Assembly (NCBI GenBank): GCA_949127775.1
Contig: CASBQF010000272.1
Location: forward strand, 1 to 64,000
Reading direction: 5' to 3'
DNA: 64,000 bases
DNA from: Oscillatoriales cyanobacterium PMM_0080
Lineage (GTDB): Bacteria; Cyanobacteriota; Cyanobacteriia; Cyanobacteriales; Microcoleaceae
Shown: piece by piece, positions 35,534 to 43,835 of the stretch
How the letters are laid out: each line of letters opens with the position of its first letter
How positions within the stretch are numbered: position 1 is the first letter of the stretch
Notes under the pieces: model-generated
Database searches by the model: none
Seen by the model: only the letters and a program-made list of their open reading frames with translations
What the model was told of the DNA's origin: nothing
Made by a program: the position numbers and the translations under genes

Positions 35534-36985
35534 CTATCCGGGTTTTGTTTCTATAGGCGCGGTTTCAACCGCCCGGTATTCTGGCATCGCACTCATTTTT
35601 TCTAAATCTAGAACTGTTGCCAAGTCTTCTGCATTCATTAAACCGCGTTCTAGGACAATTTGCCGCAAAGATTTGCCAGTTTCGAGAGATTCTTTAGCGA
35701 CGGCGGCGGCGTTGAGATAGCCGATGTGAGTATTGAGGGCGGTAACGAGGGCGAGACTGCCTTCTGCGTAGGCGAGACACCGATCGCCCTTTGCTTCAAT
35801 TTTGTCGAGGCATTTGGTAGTCAGGGCGCTGATGGTGTTGCCTAATATTTCGATGCTGTGAATCAGATTGTAGGCGATTAGGGGCATCATCACGTTCAAT
35901 TCTAATTGTCCTGCTTGGGCACAAAGGGCGATCGCGCTATCGTAGCCCATGACTTGAAAACACACCATCGAAGTCATTTCTGCCATCACCGGATTGTATT
36001 TCCCCGGCATAATTGACGAACCAGGTTGCACAGGAGGCAGTTGAATTTCCTTGAAACCCGTTTTTGGCCCGGAGTCCATCAAACGCAAGTCGTGGGACAT
36101 TTTAACGCAATCCTGAGCGAGATTTCGCAGTGCGCCGGAGACATTTACAAATGGCGCCATACTCTGCATCGCTGCCATTAAATGTGGTGCGGGTTTTAGG
36201 GGTTTTCCGATTAACTCTGCGAGGATTTGAGCGACTTTTTCACAGTATTCTGGATGAGTATTTAAGCCAGTTCCCGCCGCGCTGCCGCCCAATCCCAAGG
36301 ATGTCAAATCACCGGAAGCAGTGGCAATTCTGGCGTTGTGCTCTCTCAGAATTTGCGCCCAAGCGCGGAAGGTTTCGCCGAGTCGAATAGGGACGGCATC
36401 TTGCAGGTGAGTGCGGCCGGATTTGACGATATCATGGAATTCTACGGCTTTTTTGTCCAAGGATGCGATCGCCCCTAACAAAGCTGGAAACAAAGTTTTT
36501 TCCAAAGCCAACAATCCGCCGATCCGAATCGCAGTCGGAATCACATCATTGGTCGATTGACCGTAGTTTACATGATCGTTGGGACTGACGCGCTTGTAGT
36601 TGCCTTTTTGATCGCCCATAATTTCCAAAGCGCGATTGGAAAGAACTTCATTGACATTCATATGGTGAGAAGTTCCGGCGCCTGCTTGGTAGACATCAAC
36701 GACAAATTGATCGCGCAGATTTCCCGCTAAAACTTCATCAGCAGCTTGGATCAGTGCTTGACTGATATCTTCAGGAATGCAGCCGAGTTTACCGTTAGCT
36801 ATCGCCGCAGCTTTTTTAATTAAAACGCAAGCATCGACGTAAGTTGATAAAGGTTTAATGCCGCTAATTGGAAAGTTTTCAACGGCGCGCAGAGTTTGGA
36901 TGCCGTAGTAAACGGTAGATGGGATTTGTTTGTCTCCCATCGAGTCGCTTTCGGTGCGGTAGGTGATGGTTGGCTGTTGGATCAT
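35534..36985 (-). CDS. aspA: Aspartate ammonia-lyase / class II fumarase family
   Basis: The 483-residue enzyme belongs to the fumarase/aspartase superfamily. It has the conserved N-terminal PSTVYYGIQTLRA, the QAGAGTSHHMNVNEV block, SGRTHLQDAVP, and the lyase signature loop GSSIMPGKYNPV with the catalytic Ser. Aspartase would release ammonia from aspartate, giving fumarate; fumarase would hydrate fumarate. PSTVYYGIQT is more aspartase-like, while the signature Gly-Lys-Tyr differs slightly from both standard forms (AKVNP/GKVNP). The aspartase call is therefore favoured, not certain. It appears monocistronic. Confidence 0.78.
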   Translation of the reverse strand: MIQQPTITYRTESDSMGDKQIPSTVYYGIQTLRAVENFPISGIKPLSTYVDACVLIKKAAAIANGKLGCIPEDISQALIQAADEVLAGNLRDQFVVDVYQAGAGTSHHMNVNEVLSNRALEIMGDQKGNYKRVSPNDHVNYGQSTNDVIPTAIRIGGLLALEKTLFPALLGAIASLDKKAVEFHDIVKSGRTHLQDAVPIRLGETFRAWAQILREHNARIATASGDLTSLGLGGSAAGTGLNTHPEYCEKVAQILAELIGKPLKPAPHLMAAMQSMAPFVNVSGALRNLAQDCVKMSHDLRLMDSGPKTGFKEIQLPPVQPGSSIMPGKYNPVMAEMTSMVCFQVMGYDSAIALCAQAGQLELNVMMPLIAYNLIHSIEILGNTISALTTKCLDKIEAKGDRCLAYAEGSLALVTALNTHIGYLNAAAVAKESLETGKSLRQIVLERGLMNAEDLATVLDLEKMSAMPEYRAVETAPIETKPG

Positions 36986-37303
36986 ATCGTCTGGTTTGTG
37001 ATAATTAGGAAGTGTACAATTTTTTGGGTAACACCGCGCTGCGGGTGTTTTTACTGTACCTCACCCGCTGGCGACTGTGCAGTAATGCGTAATTTGCGAT
37101 CGGCTAAAATTATCTCACATCCTAGGGTTCAATCTAAAATCTTAAATCTAAAATTTAAAATCGACAGTCTCGATCGCCTAAAATTATCTCACACCCGGGG
37201 GTTCCCTCTCCAATCAAGTTGGCGCTAAGGGCGATCGCACACAAAGACGCGCAGTTAGCTATAATCTTACGAGTAAATCAATTTCACAAAACTGTTAAAC
37301 TCC
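36986..37303. other. Intergenic region with a 74-bp-offset direct repeat
   Basis: No gene is visible. GATCG(G/C)CTAAAATTATCTCACA occurs at 37098 and again at 37172. Between the two lies an AATCTAAAAT-type low-complexity stretch of the heptamer repeat class (37130-37160). A short hairpin (CACCGCGCTGCGGGTG) is at about 37031-37046. Confidence 0.5.
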
Positions 37304-37753
37304 ATGAAAAAACTAGCAAAAACTTTCAAGTTACCGCTCAATATTTTGACGATCGGCTTAAGTGCATCTCTGATTTTCCCGGCTTCTGTAAAATCCATAT
37401 CCAATCTGGTTTCCTCCCCAGTAACTTCCGAAAAGCCTGCCGTTTTAATGGCTAAGGTTCAGCAGCGAATCCAATTTAAAAAAGGTACTAATTCAGCGGA
37501 AATCAAAGGAGGAGTAGCGCGCGGTACGGTCAATAGTTACTTGATTAAAGCTAAAAAAGGGCAAACGATGAAGATCGAGATCCAATCCCTTGAGAAAAAT
37601 GCTGTTTTTAGCATCATAGGCCCAAAGACAAAGACGATAATTAAAGAATCAAAAAGCTGGTCTGGAGTGGTTTCCAAAACAGGAGACTATCAGATAGATA
37701 TCGGTACGGAACGAGGAGGTGCTAGTTACACGCTGTCAGTTTCGATTAAGTAA
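37304..37753 (+). CDS. Secreted beta-sandwich protein (PPC-like)
   Basis: The 149-residue protein has a signal peptide (~1-30, LNILTIGLSASLIFPAS). The domain after it reads IQFKKGTNSAEIKGGV, NSYLIKAKKGQTMKIEI, NAVFSIIGPKT and TGDYQIDIGTERGGASYTLSV. The pattern fits bacterial pre-peptidase C-terminal (PPC) like domains, which usually occur in exported enzymes but here stand alone. The function is not known. Confidence 0.65.
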   Translation: MKKLAKTFKLPLNILTIGLSASLIFPASVKSISNLVSSPVTSEKPAVLMAKVQQRIQFKKGTNSAEIKGGVARGTVNSYLIKAKKGQTMKIEIQSLEKNAVFSIIGPKTKTIIKESKSWSGVVSKTGDYQIDIGTERGGASYTLSVSIK

Positions 37754-38090
37754 CATTTTGATGTTGCTTTTAGGTTATTAAATCCTGCGAGCAAGTTAAG
37801 CTTTTGAATATTTCAATTGGATATTAGGAACGATGATCAAAGCCAATCCCACAAAATTTTGATTGATTCTTGACGTGCAATTTAAATACACAACAGCTTA
37901 TAATGCAAACGATCGCAACCCTCTTTTTTTGACTCCCGCAACCATCTCGAAAATGATAACGTTAGCAGTCCAACTATCTTTTTGTACTGCTAACTGCGAT
38001 CGATTCCAGGAATTACACATCATTTTAGCGATCGATCTGCTGGTTTTGTGGCAAGATAGATTGTAGTATTCATTTTCTTGAGGACTGTTC
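37754..38090. other. Intergenic region, no recognised feature
   Basis: This 337-bp stretch is AT-rich. Short open frames in it lack support. It presumably carries the promoter of the lipoprotein gene at 38091 in its last ~100 bp. Confidence 0.4.
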
Positions 38091-38528
38091 ATGGCTCGTT
38101 TAAATCAAATCCTTGTCGCTAGCGCCGTCACCCTTCTAGCTTTGACTGGTTGCGGCGGCGCCCAAGAAGCTTCGACTCCGACGAAGACTTCACCTGCTGA
38201 GACTCCTGCTGCTAGTGCTGTGAGCACATCTGACAAAGCAGCATCTCCCGCTAGCAATGCAGAGTTGCTGAGTGTAGTTACTAATACCAAAGCAGCAGTT
38301 CAGACTGGTAACTTTGCCAAAGCCAAAACCGAATTTGACAAGTTCGAGAATGCCTGGAAAAAAGTAGAAGACGGCATCAAAAAAACATCTCCTAAAAGCT
38401 ACGATGCAGTTGAAGAGACTACAGAAAAAGTCATGACAGAACTCAAAAAGTCTAAGCCAAGTAAAGACCAAGTGCTGGCACAATTGCAGTCGCTAGAGAA
38501 GACTATTGGTAGCATTCCTAAATCCTAA
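38091..38528 (+). CDS. Putative lipoprotein, Ala/Lys-rich
   Basis: The 145-residue protein has a signal peptide ending in the lipobox LTGC (Cys21), so it is likely a lipid-anchored envelope protein. A Ser/Thr/Pro/Ala-rich linker (~23-60) leads to a helical domain with repeated Lys and Glu (AKTEFDKFENAWKKVEDGIKK, YDAVEETTEKVMTELKKSK). Helical bundles of this kind occur in DUF4363/imelysin-like small lipoproteins, but I cannot assign one. GAGGACTGTTC upstream gives a plausible ribosome site. A PepSY-associated TM protein follows 114 bp later. Confidence 0.75.
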   Translation: MARLNQILVASAVTLLALTGCGGAQEASTPTKTSPAETPAASAVSTSDKAASPASNAELLSVVTNTKAAVQTGNFAKAKTEFDKFENAWKKVEDGIKKTSPKSYDAVEETTEKVMTELKKSKPSKDQVLAQLQSLEKTIGSIPKS

Positions 38529-38543
38529 ATTTAAGTTCTAAAC

Positions 38544-38595
38544 TGAGTGCTTGTTTCTAGTTCTGTGTTGGCAGTCTTTCAGAAACAAGCACTCA
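38544..38595. terminator. Long hairpin after the lipoprotein gene
   Basis: TGAGTGCTTGTTTCT and AGAAACAAGCACTCA are perfect 15-bp inverted complements around a ~22-nt loop. There is no T-run, so termination is possible but not assured; it could instead stabilise the mRNA end. Confidence 0.5.
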
Positions 38596-38642
38596 ACGCT
38601 CTGTCCTAAAATAACCTCACTATTCTAAAAGTTTCAACCACT

Positions 38643-38927
38643 ATGAAGAAAGCATTTCGCAAGTACCACCGCATTCTAGGCATTATTGTAGCTTTGCCGA
38701 TCGCGCTGACAGTGTTGACTGGAATGACTATCACAATGCTGCGAGAGTGGCCGCTTGGTATAGAAATTTCATCGAGATTTTTATTGAAAATTCATACAGG
38801 CGAAATCTTTCACCTGCAAGCAATTTACCCAATTTTAAACGGATTGGGAATGCTCGGATTGCTTGTGACAGGTTTAAGTATGTCGGGTTTGTTTGGCCGA
38901 AGAAAGCAGCCCGCTTCCAATGATTAA
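38643..38927 (+). CDS. Small PepSY-associated TM protein
   Basis: The 94-residue membrane protein has two hydrophobic segments (~10-32 and ~63-85). KYHRILGIIVALPIALTVLTGM resembles the first helix of PepSY-associated TM proteins and YPILNGLGMLGLLVTGLSM the second. The His residues in KYHR and IHTGEIFH are typical of the group, some members of which bind heme. The protein is much shorter than iron-uptake relatives, as common cyanobacterial versions are. It may share a transcript with the lipoprotein upstream. Confidence 0.7.
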   Translation: MKKAFRKYHRILGIIVALPIALTVLTGMTITMLREWPLGIEISSRFLLKIHTGEIFHLQAIYPILNGLGMLGLLVTGLSMSGLFGRRKQPASND

Positions 38928-39323
38928 AAGCAAGGATGTGAGAAACTGAGGAAGGAGTTGATGACGATTGTTGAACCGGGTAATTTTAGGGCGGGGAATA
39001 TTCCCCTAAAAATTAAAAGAAATAACTCATACACCATTCCGGTTCACTTAATATTATTTATGCCCCGGAGATCCCCCTAAATCCCCCTTAAGAAGGGGGA
39101 CTTTGAGAGCATTCTTGTCCCATTCCCCACTCCGCTTTTTTAAGGGTGTGCCAGCGATATCTGTCTTAAGTGAACCGTATTAACTTATACACTTTTCCGG
39201 TTCATCCGTAACTGTTTAACCAGATTTATTGATTTTGTAACAAAAGTTCAAGTTTCGCATCCGGTAAAGTTGTTATATTTGGGTTGCAAAAACAATTTTG
39301 AAGCGGGCGCATTCTCAAACATT
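38928..39323. other. Intergenic region occupied by a MITE-like element
   Basis: Most of this 396-bp gap is the element at 39036-39181. The rest is AT-rich. The last ~80 bp contains an in-frame TTG at 39270 that could extend the next gene, but ATG 39324 is preferred. Confidence 0.5.
39036..39181. repeat. MITE-like element, AATACGGTTCA family (copy 2)
   Basis: The ends ATTCCGGTTCACTTAA and TTAAGTGAACCGTATT are inverted repeats. The interior (ATTTATGCCCCGGAGATCCC, then AAGAAGGGGGACTTTGAGAG) is nearly the same as copy 1 at 24654-24778, with a ~20-bp insertion in the right half. Confidence 0.82.
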
Positions 39324-41204
39324 ATGTCGCGTTACCCAAGCATAGATAGCGTTATTAGCCTCCAACAGGCACTAGAAGGAATAATTGTTGACGATTTAAA
39401 AAAGCTCAAAGCATTATTACCCGATCCTCGTAAATTAATCCGTAAAGCGGATCTGGTTGATGGAATTAGATCGCAATTGCTGGGAGAGAATCTTCGGAAT
39501 GTGTGGGCGAAGTTAGACGATCTCCAAAAAGCGGCTGTAGCTGAAGTTATACATGGGGAGGATGGCTATTATTTTCCTGATATATTTAGCGCTAAATACG
39601 GAGAGCCAGCAGATTTTGGAACAAGCGATCGCTATGGAATCAACAAAGAACCATCTCTGCTATGCTTGTTTATCTACGGCAGACAAATTCCTTACGATCT
39701 AGAAAAAGAGTTGGTGAAATTTGTCCCAAAGCCTAAAGAAGCCACGTTAGATAATGCTGGTGAAACAATAAAAAATCATGTGAAACTCACCGTCCAAAGA
39801 TTTAACTATAGTACACGGGAAAAAGAGATAGAAGAATACGATATTCCCTTGGCTTCTTATGAAACACAGTTAGCGGCTACAAAGGATTTTGCAGCGGTTT
39901 TGCGTCTGATTCAGTCGGGTAAAATTGCTGTTAGCGATAAGACTTCTTTACCTACTGCTGGAAGTGTAAAGGCGATCGCCTCTATATTACAAGGTGGTGA
40001 TTTTTATAATGAGGAACAGCGTCAAATTGCCCTAGCCAAGGATAGCGACTATGATGATGAAGTATTCGCTGAAGTCGGTAGCATCAAGCCCTTTGCTTGG
40101 ATAATGATAGCGCAAGGGAGCAAGTTCGCGGAACGATCGGGCAAAAAGCTAGTTTTGACGAAAGCGGGAGTGAAAGCTTTGCAAGAATCACCCGCCAAAG
40201 GTTTACAGACAGCATGGAAACGCTGGTTAAAGACCAAAATCTTTGATGAATTTCGCCGCATTGATCCGATCAAAGGACAAACTGGGAAGGGCGCAAGTGG
40301 CATGACGGATGTGCCGTGGCGGAGAGATGCGATCGCCTCTGTGCTCGCAGAATGTCCTGTGGGTAAGTGGATTATGTTTCATGATTTTAGTAGATATCTA
40401 GTCGCAACAGGCCATAGATTTGATGTGACTGAGGAACCTTACTATCTGTATGTTGGTGAACCTGGGTATGGAAACTTATCAGAATTGGGTGGCTACAGTT
40501 GGACGATTCTGGAAGAACGATATATGCGGTGTTTTTTGTTTGAGTATGCTGCGACTCTGGGAATCATTGATGTTGCATATGTCGATCCTGCGATCATACC
40601 AAGCGATTATGACAATCTTTCGGGAGACGACTATCTCGAATTCCTGAGTCGTTATGATGGCTTAGTATATTTTCGCTTGACGACTTTGGGGGCTTACTGT
40701 TTGGAGTTGACGGATAAGTATACTCCGCCAGTAATTGAGATCCGTCAAACGCTCAGGATATTACCGAATTTAGAAATTATTGCGGCGGGAGATGGTGTCG
40801 AGACATCTGATGCGATCGTCCTGGATATCTATACTAAGAAAGTATCGGATGTTGTGTGGCGGCTCGATCGCCCAAAAATCTTCGCAGCCATTGAAAACGG
40901 ATATCTATTAACAGAGTTTACAGAGTTTTTGGATGCCAGGAGTATCGAAGCGCTACCACAAACTGTGCAACAATTTCTGACGGATGTGACAGAGCGATCG
41001 CATAGCGTGCAAGATATAGGTAGTGTCAGGTTGATCGAATGTACTACTGCCCATTTAGCATTGCTGATTGCGAATGATTCCCGTACTAAAAAGTTTTGTC
41101 AGTTGGCGGGCGATCGCACTTTAGCCGTTCCATTGGGCCAGGAAACGAAATTTCGCACCGCATTGCGGCAAATGGGTTATGTTTTACCCCAGAGTGATAA
41201 ATAA
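39324..41204 (+). CDS. Helicase_C_3-like protein, probable partner of the XPB helicase
   Basis: The protein has ~626 residues. The N-terminal half is helical and charged (LQQALEGIIVDDLKKLKALLPDPRK), with LVDGIRSQL and LQKAAVAEVIHG. The C-terminal ~150 residues (LRILPNLEIIAAG, ENGYLLTEFTEFLDARSIEALPQTVQQFLTDV, DIGSVRLIECTTAHLALLIAND) follow the pattern of the Helicase_C_3 domain found next to bacterial XPB helicases, for example in actinobacteria. No Walker motifs are present, so it is not itself a helicase. An XPB-type helicase follows 298 bp later. A role as its DNA-loading or regulatory partner is inferred. Confidence 0.7.
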   Translation: MSRYPSIDSVISLQQALEGIIVDDLKKLKALLPDPRKLIRKADLVDGIRSQLLGENLRNVWAKLDDLQKAAVAEVIHGEDGYYFPDIFSAKYGEPADFGTSDRYGINKEPSLLCLFIYGRQIPYDLEKELVKFVPKPKEATLDNAGETIKNHVKLTVQRFNYSTREKEIEEYDIPLASYETQLAATKDFAAVLRLIQSGKIAVSDKTSLPTAGSVKAIASILQGGDFYNEEQRQIALAKDSDYDDEVFAEVGSIKPFAWIMIAQGSKFAERSGKKLVLTKAGVKALQESPAKGLQTAWKRWLKTKIFDEFRRIDPIKGQTGKGASGMTDVPWRRDAIASVLAECPVGKWIMFHDFSRYLVATGHRFDVTEEPYYLYVGEPGYGNLSELGGYSWTILEERYMRCFLFEYAATLGIIDVAYVDPAIIPSDYDNLSGDDYLEFLSRYDGLVYFRLTTLGAYCLELTDKYTPPVIEIRQTLRILPNLEIIAAGDGVETSDAIVLDIYTKKVSDVVWRLDRPKIFAAIENGYLLTEFTEFLDARSIEALPQTVQQFLTDVTERSHSVQDIGSVRLIECTTAHLALLIANDSRTKKFCQLAGDRTLAVPLGQETKFRTALRQMGYVLPQSDK

Positions 41205-41270
41205 TACACCTGATACTATTAGTGTCAACAATCTCCCGAAAACCTTTGTATCTCTCGTTTATAGCTGAGG

Positions 41271-41340
41271 CCAGATCCCCCTAAATCCCCCTTAAGAAGG
41301 GGGACTTTGAGAAGAATCTTGTCCCCCTCTTCTTAAGCAG
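41271..41340. repeat. MITE-like element, AATACGGTTCA family (partial copy 3)
   Basis: The segment AGATCCCCCTAAATCCCCCTT and AAGAAGGGGGACTTTGAGA is the interior of the family at 24654 and 39036; the terminal AATACGG ends are missing. It is followed directly by a GTAGGGTGCGTCGC-family palindrome. Confidence 0.7.
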
Positions 41341-41345
41341 TATTT

Positions 41346-41407
41346 GTAGAGTGCGTCGCTGGCGATAAATCCCTCAAAAAGATATACAATCTCAATCGCG
41401 ACGCACC
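41346..41407. repeat. Dispersed palindrome, GTAGGGTGCGTCGC family
   Basis: GTAGAGTGCGTCGCTGGCGA and TCAATCGCGACGCACC are inverted arms, related to 5819-5882 and 55002-55063. Confidence 0.75.
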
Positions 41408-41465
41408 TTTGACATAGACTAGATAAAATAAACCAAACATTTCTTTTCTACCAAACTTCTTCCTT

Positions 41466-41502
41466 CTGTCAACTGTCAACTGTCAACTGTCAACTGTCAA
41501 CT
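41466..41502. repeat. CTGTCAA heptamer array touching a start codon
   Basis: Five and a bit tandem copies of CTGTCAA end at 41502, and the ATG of the XPB helicase is the next base. The same heptamer arrays occur at ~16474-16497 and 55621-55658. Here the array replaces the place where a ribosome site would be. Confidence 0.9.
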
Positions 41503-43191
41503 ATGAGTTATGTTGCTGAAAATGCTTTAATCGTGCAAAGCGATCGATCGATCTTACTAGAAGTTCACGCCCCGACAGCGCAATTAGCACGAGAAGCGAT
41601 CGCACCTTTTGCCGAATTAATCAAAAGTCCCGAACACATCCACACCTATCGGATCACGCCTTTAAGCGTGTGGAATGCGCGGGCGGCGGGAATGTTAGTT
41701 GAATTGATGATCGCAGCTTTGCGAAAGTACGCCAAATATGACATTCCAGAGTCGGTAGCGCAGGAAATTGCACTGCTTGGTACGCGCTACGGATTGACGG
41801 TAATTGAAAGGATTGATGCGGAAAATACCGATTTACAACTGCGGATTGCCGATCGCCCGCTGACGGAGTTGCTAGTGCGGGATGAGCGCGTAAAACCGTT
41901 GTTAGGTAAGCGGATTTCGGATCTTTGCTTTCAAGTTGATGCGGGGAATCGCGGTGTACTCAAACAAGCTTTGTTAGCTGTGGGTTATCCGGCGGAAGAT
42001 TTAGCTGGATATGTGGAAGGTGCCCAGTTGACGATTGCGTTGCGCGATCGCACTTTAGGAAGCGACTCACCCTTCAATTTGCGCGCCTATCAAAAGGAAG
42101 CAGTAGAAGCATTTTATCAAAGCGGAGAGGTTAGAGGTGGTAGTGGGACGATCGTCCTACCATGCGGGGCTGGTAAGACGATTGTGGGGATGATTGCGAT
42201 GAGTTTGGTGCAGCAAAAGACACTGATTCTCACCAGCAGTTTGACTTCGGTGCACCAGTGGCGTAGAGAAATATTGGACAAGACGAGTTTAACTGAAGAT
42301 GCGATCGCCGAGTACAGCAGCAACAGCAAAAAAACGGCTTCTGTAACTCTCTCGACTTACCAAATGCTCAGTTATCGATCGACTAAAGATGATGAATTCC
42401 CGCATTTCGAGTTATTTAACGCGCAATCCTGGGGACTGATTATTTACGATGAAGTGCATCTATTACCTGCACCGATATTTAGGATTACCGCCGACTTACA
42501 AGCGCGACGCAGGTTAGGTTTGACGGCGACATTGATTCGCGAAGATGGGAAGGAAGGCGATGTTTTCACGCTAATTGGCCCGAAGCGCTATGACGTACCT
42601 TGGCGGGAATTGGAAGGACAGGGATTTATTGCTACTGCTAATTGTACGGAAATCCGCGTCGCCCAAAATGAGGCGGAAAAAATGGAATATGCCCTAGCGC
42701 CCCGTCGCCAACAGTTTCGGATTGCTGCGGAAAATCCGGGTAAGTTGGATGTGGTACAAAGTTTGTTGCAAAAGGAAGCGGGGCGTCGTATTCTAATTAT
42801 TGGTGAGTTTTTGGAACAGTTGGATGCGATCGCCCTAGTTACCCAATTGCCGCTGATTACGGGGAAGACAAAACAGGCTGAGCGCGATCGGCTTTACGAA
42901 GCATTTCGTCACAAAGAGATTCCGGGATTAATTCTATCTCGCGTAGGCAACTTTGCCGTCGATTTACCCGATGCCGATGTGTTGATTCAAGTATCAGGTA
43001 AATATGGTTCTCGCCAAGAAGAAGCGCAGCGCCTCGGACGAATTCTGCGGCCGAAATCTGATGGACATACTGCGAGTTTTTATACATTAGTCTCGCTACA
43101 AACTTGCGAGGAGGATTTTGCCCGACACCGCCAACTGTTTTTGACTGAACAGGGATATAATTATACGATTGAGGTTCAAGGCGATGGTTAG
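41503..43191 (+). CDS. XPB/Ssl2-type superfamily 2 DNA helicase
   Basis: This is a 562-residue SF2 helicase of the bacterial XPB type (usual length ~550). The N-terminal ~190 residues form the XPB-specific domain. RecA1 has the Q-like RAYQKEAVEAF, Walker A in VLPCGAGKT (Lys225), DEVH in LIIYDEVHLLPAPIF and RLGLTATLIREDGKE with the XPB-typical KRYDVPWRELEGQGFI following. RecA2 has ILIIGEFLEQLDAI, LILSRVGNFAVDLPDADV and the motif VI AQRLGRILRPK. XPB unwinds DNA 3'-5' and in archaea/eukaryotes acts in repair and promoter opening; its bacterial role is poorly known. The partner candidate is the preceding gene. Confidence 0.93.
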   Translation: MSYVAENALIVQSDRSILLEVHAPTAQLAREAIAPFAELIKSPEHIHTYRITPLSVWNARAAGMLVELMIAALRKYAKYDIPESVAQEIALLGTRYGLTVIERIDAENTDLQLRIADRPLTELLVRDERVKPLLGKRISDLCFQVDAGNRGVLKQALLAVGYPAEDLAGYVEGAQLTIALRDRTLGSDSPFNLRAYQKEAVEAFYQSGEVRGGSGTIVLPCGAGKTIVGMIAMSLVQQKTLILTSSLTSVHQWRREILDKTSLTEDAIAEYSSNSKKTASVTLSTYQMLSYRSTKDDEFPHFELFNAQSWGLIIYDEVHLLPAPIFRITADLQARRRLGLTATLIREDGKEGDVFTLIGPKRYDVPWRELEGQGFIATANCTEIRVAQNEAEKMEYALAPRRQQFRIAAENPGKLDVVQSLLQKEAGRRILIIGEFLEQLDAIALVTQLPLITGKTKQAERDRLYEAFRHKEIPGLILSRVGNFAVDLPDADVLIQVSGKYGSRQEEAQRLGRILRPKSDGHTASFYTLVSLQTCEEDFARHRQLFLTEQGYNYTIEVQGDG

Positions 43192-43346
43192 TCGGCGTTG
43201 CGTATTCGTGTTTTTTCTGATTTGAATGGCTGTACTTTTTTGGAATATGGGAAAAGGGCGATCGCAAGAAGTTGCAGGCAATATTGTCTCACATAAAAGT
43301 TAAACATTTGTTGCTAACGAATGTAACTCCAAGAATCTGCTATGAC

Positions 43347-43835
43347 TCAATTAAACAAAAATGGCTTAACAGATAAAATCATTCGATCTAACTCAGTTTT
43401 ATTATGCCTGAGAAGATGGTGTCCCCATAATTCATTCGTGTTGTTAGAGCAATCTTTCGCAAGAGTTTCTCCGATACATTCAAAATTATTTCCAAGATTG
43501 CTCCTTAACTTCTCTGGTTCAGATAATACCCCTAGCACAAATACTCTATTTTCTAAATCATCGGGAATCTGCTTCTTTACATAACTAAACCTATCTTCGT
43601 AACTTTCATCAAAATCAATAAGCAAGACAATCATTCTTTTTGAAAATTTTCGCATTTCAGAGATATGATTTTCTTTGAACTTATCCACAACTTTCCCCCA
43701 ACCATCAGCAATCGGCAAAACTTGAATAACAGGTTCATTAATGTTTGAGTTGAGAATGAATCCGTTGGCGATTTGGCGATTAGCATCATCTTCTGGCAAC
43801 ACAAGAAGATGGTGTTGATACTTATTCACTCTCAT
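43347..43835 (-). CDS. Small protein with TOPRIM-like acidic motifs, coupled to ATPase
   Basis: The 162-residue protein begins VNKYQHHLLVLPEDDANRQIANGF and later has RMIVLLIDFDESYEDRF. A strand followed by an acidic loop (Glu/Asp in LPEDDAN) and a later strand with D-x-D (LIDFDE) is the layout of TOPRIM domains; strand VFVLGVLSEPEKL follows. It could be a minimal TOPRIM nuclease split from its OLD-type ATPase, but the match is by eye and the family is not named. Its ATG overlaps the stop of the ATPase gene (43832-43835), so both are translated together. The C-terminus has a conserved-looking LWGHHLLRHNK. Confidence 0.6.
   Translation of the reverse strand: MRVNKYQHHLLVLPEDDANRQIANGFILNSNINEPVIQVLPIADGWGKVVDKFKENHISEMRKFSKRMIVLLIDFDESYEDRFSYVKKQIPDDLENRVFVLGVLSEPEKLRSNLGNNFECIGETLAKDCSNNTNELWGHHLLRHNKTELDRMILSVKPFLFN

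Noticed and set aside
37863..38066. 67-codon frame before the lipoprotein gene
   Set aside because: No ribosome site and no family; also overlapped by an antisense frame of similar quality.
43342..43584. 80-codon plus-strand frame over the small TOPRIM-like gene
   Set aside because: Antisense to the better-supported coupled gene pair.
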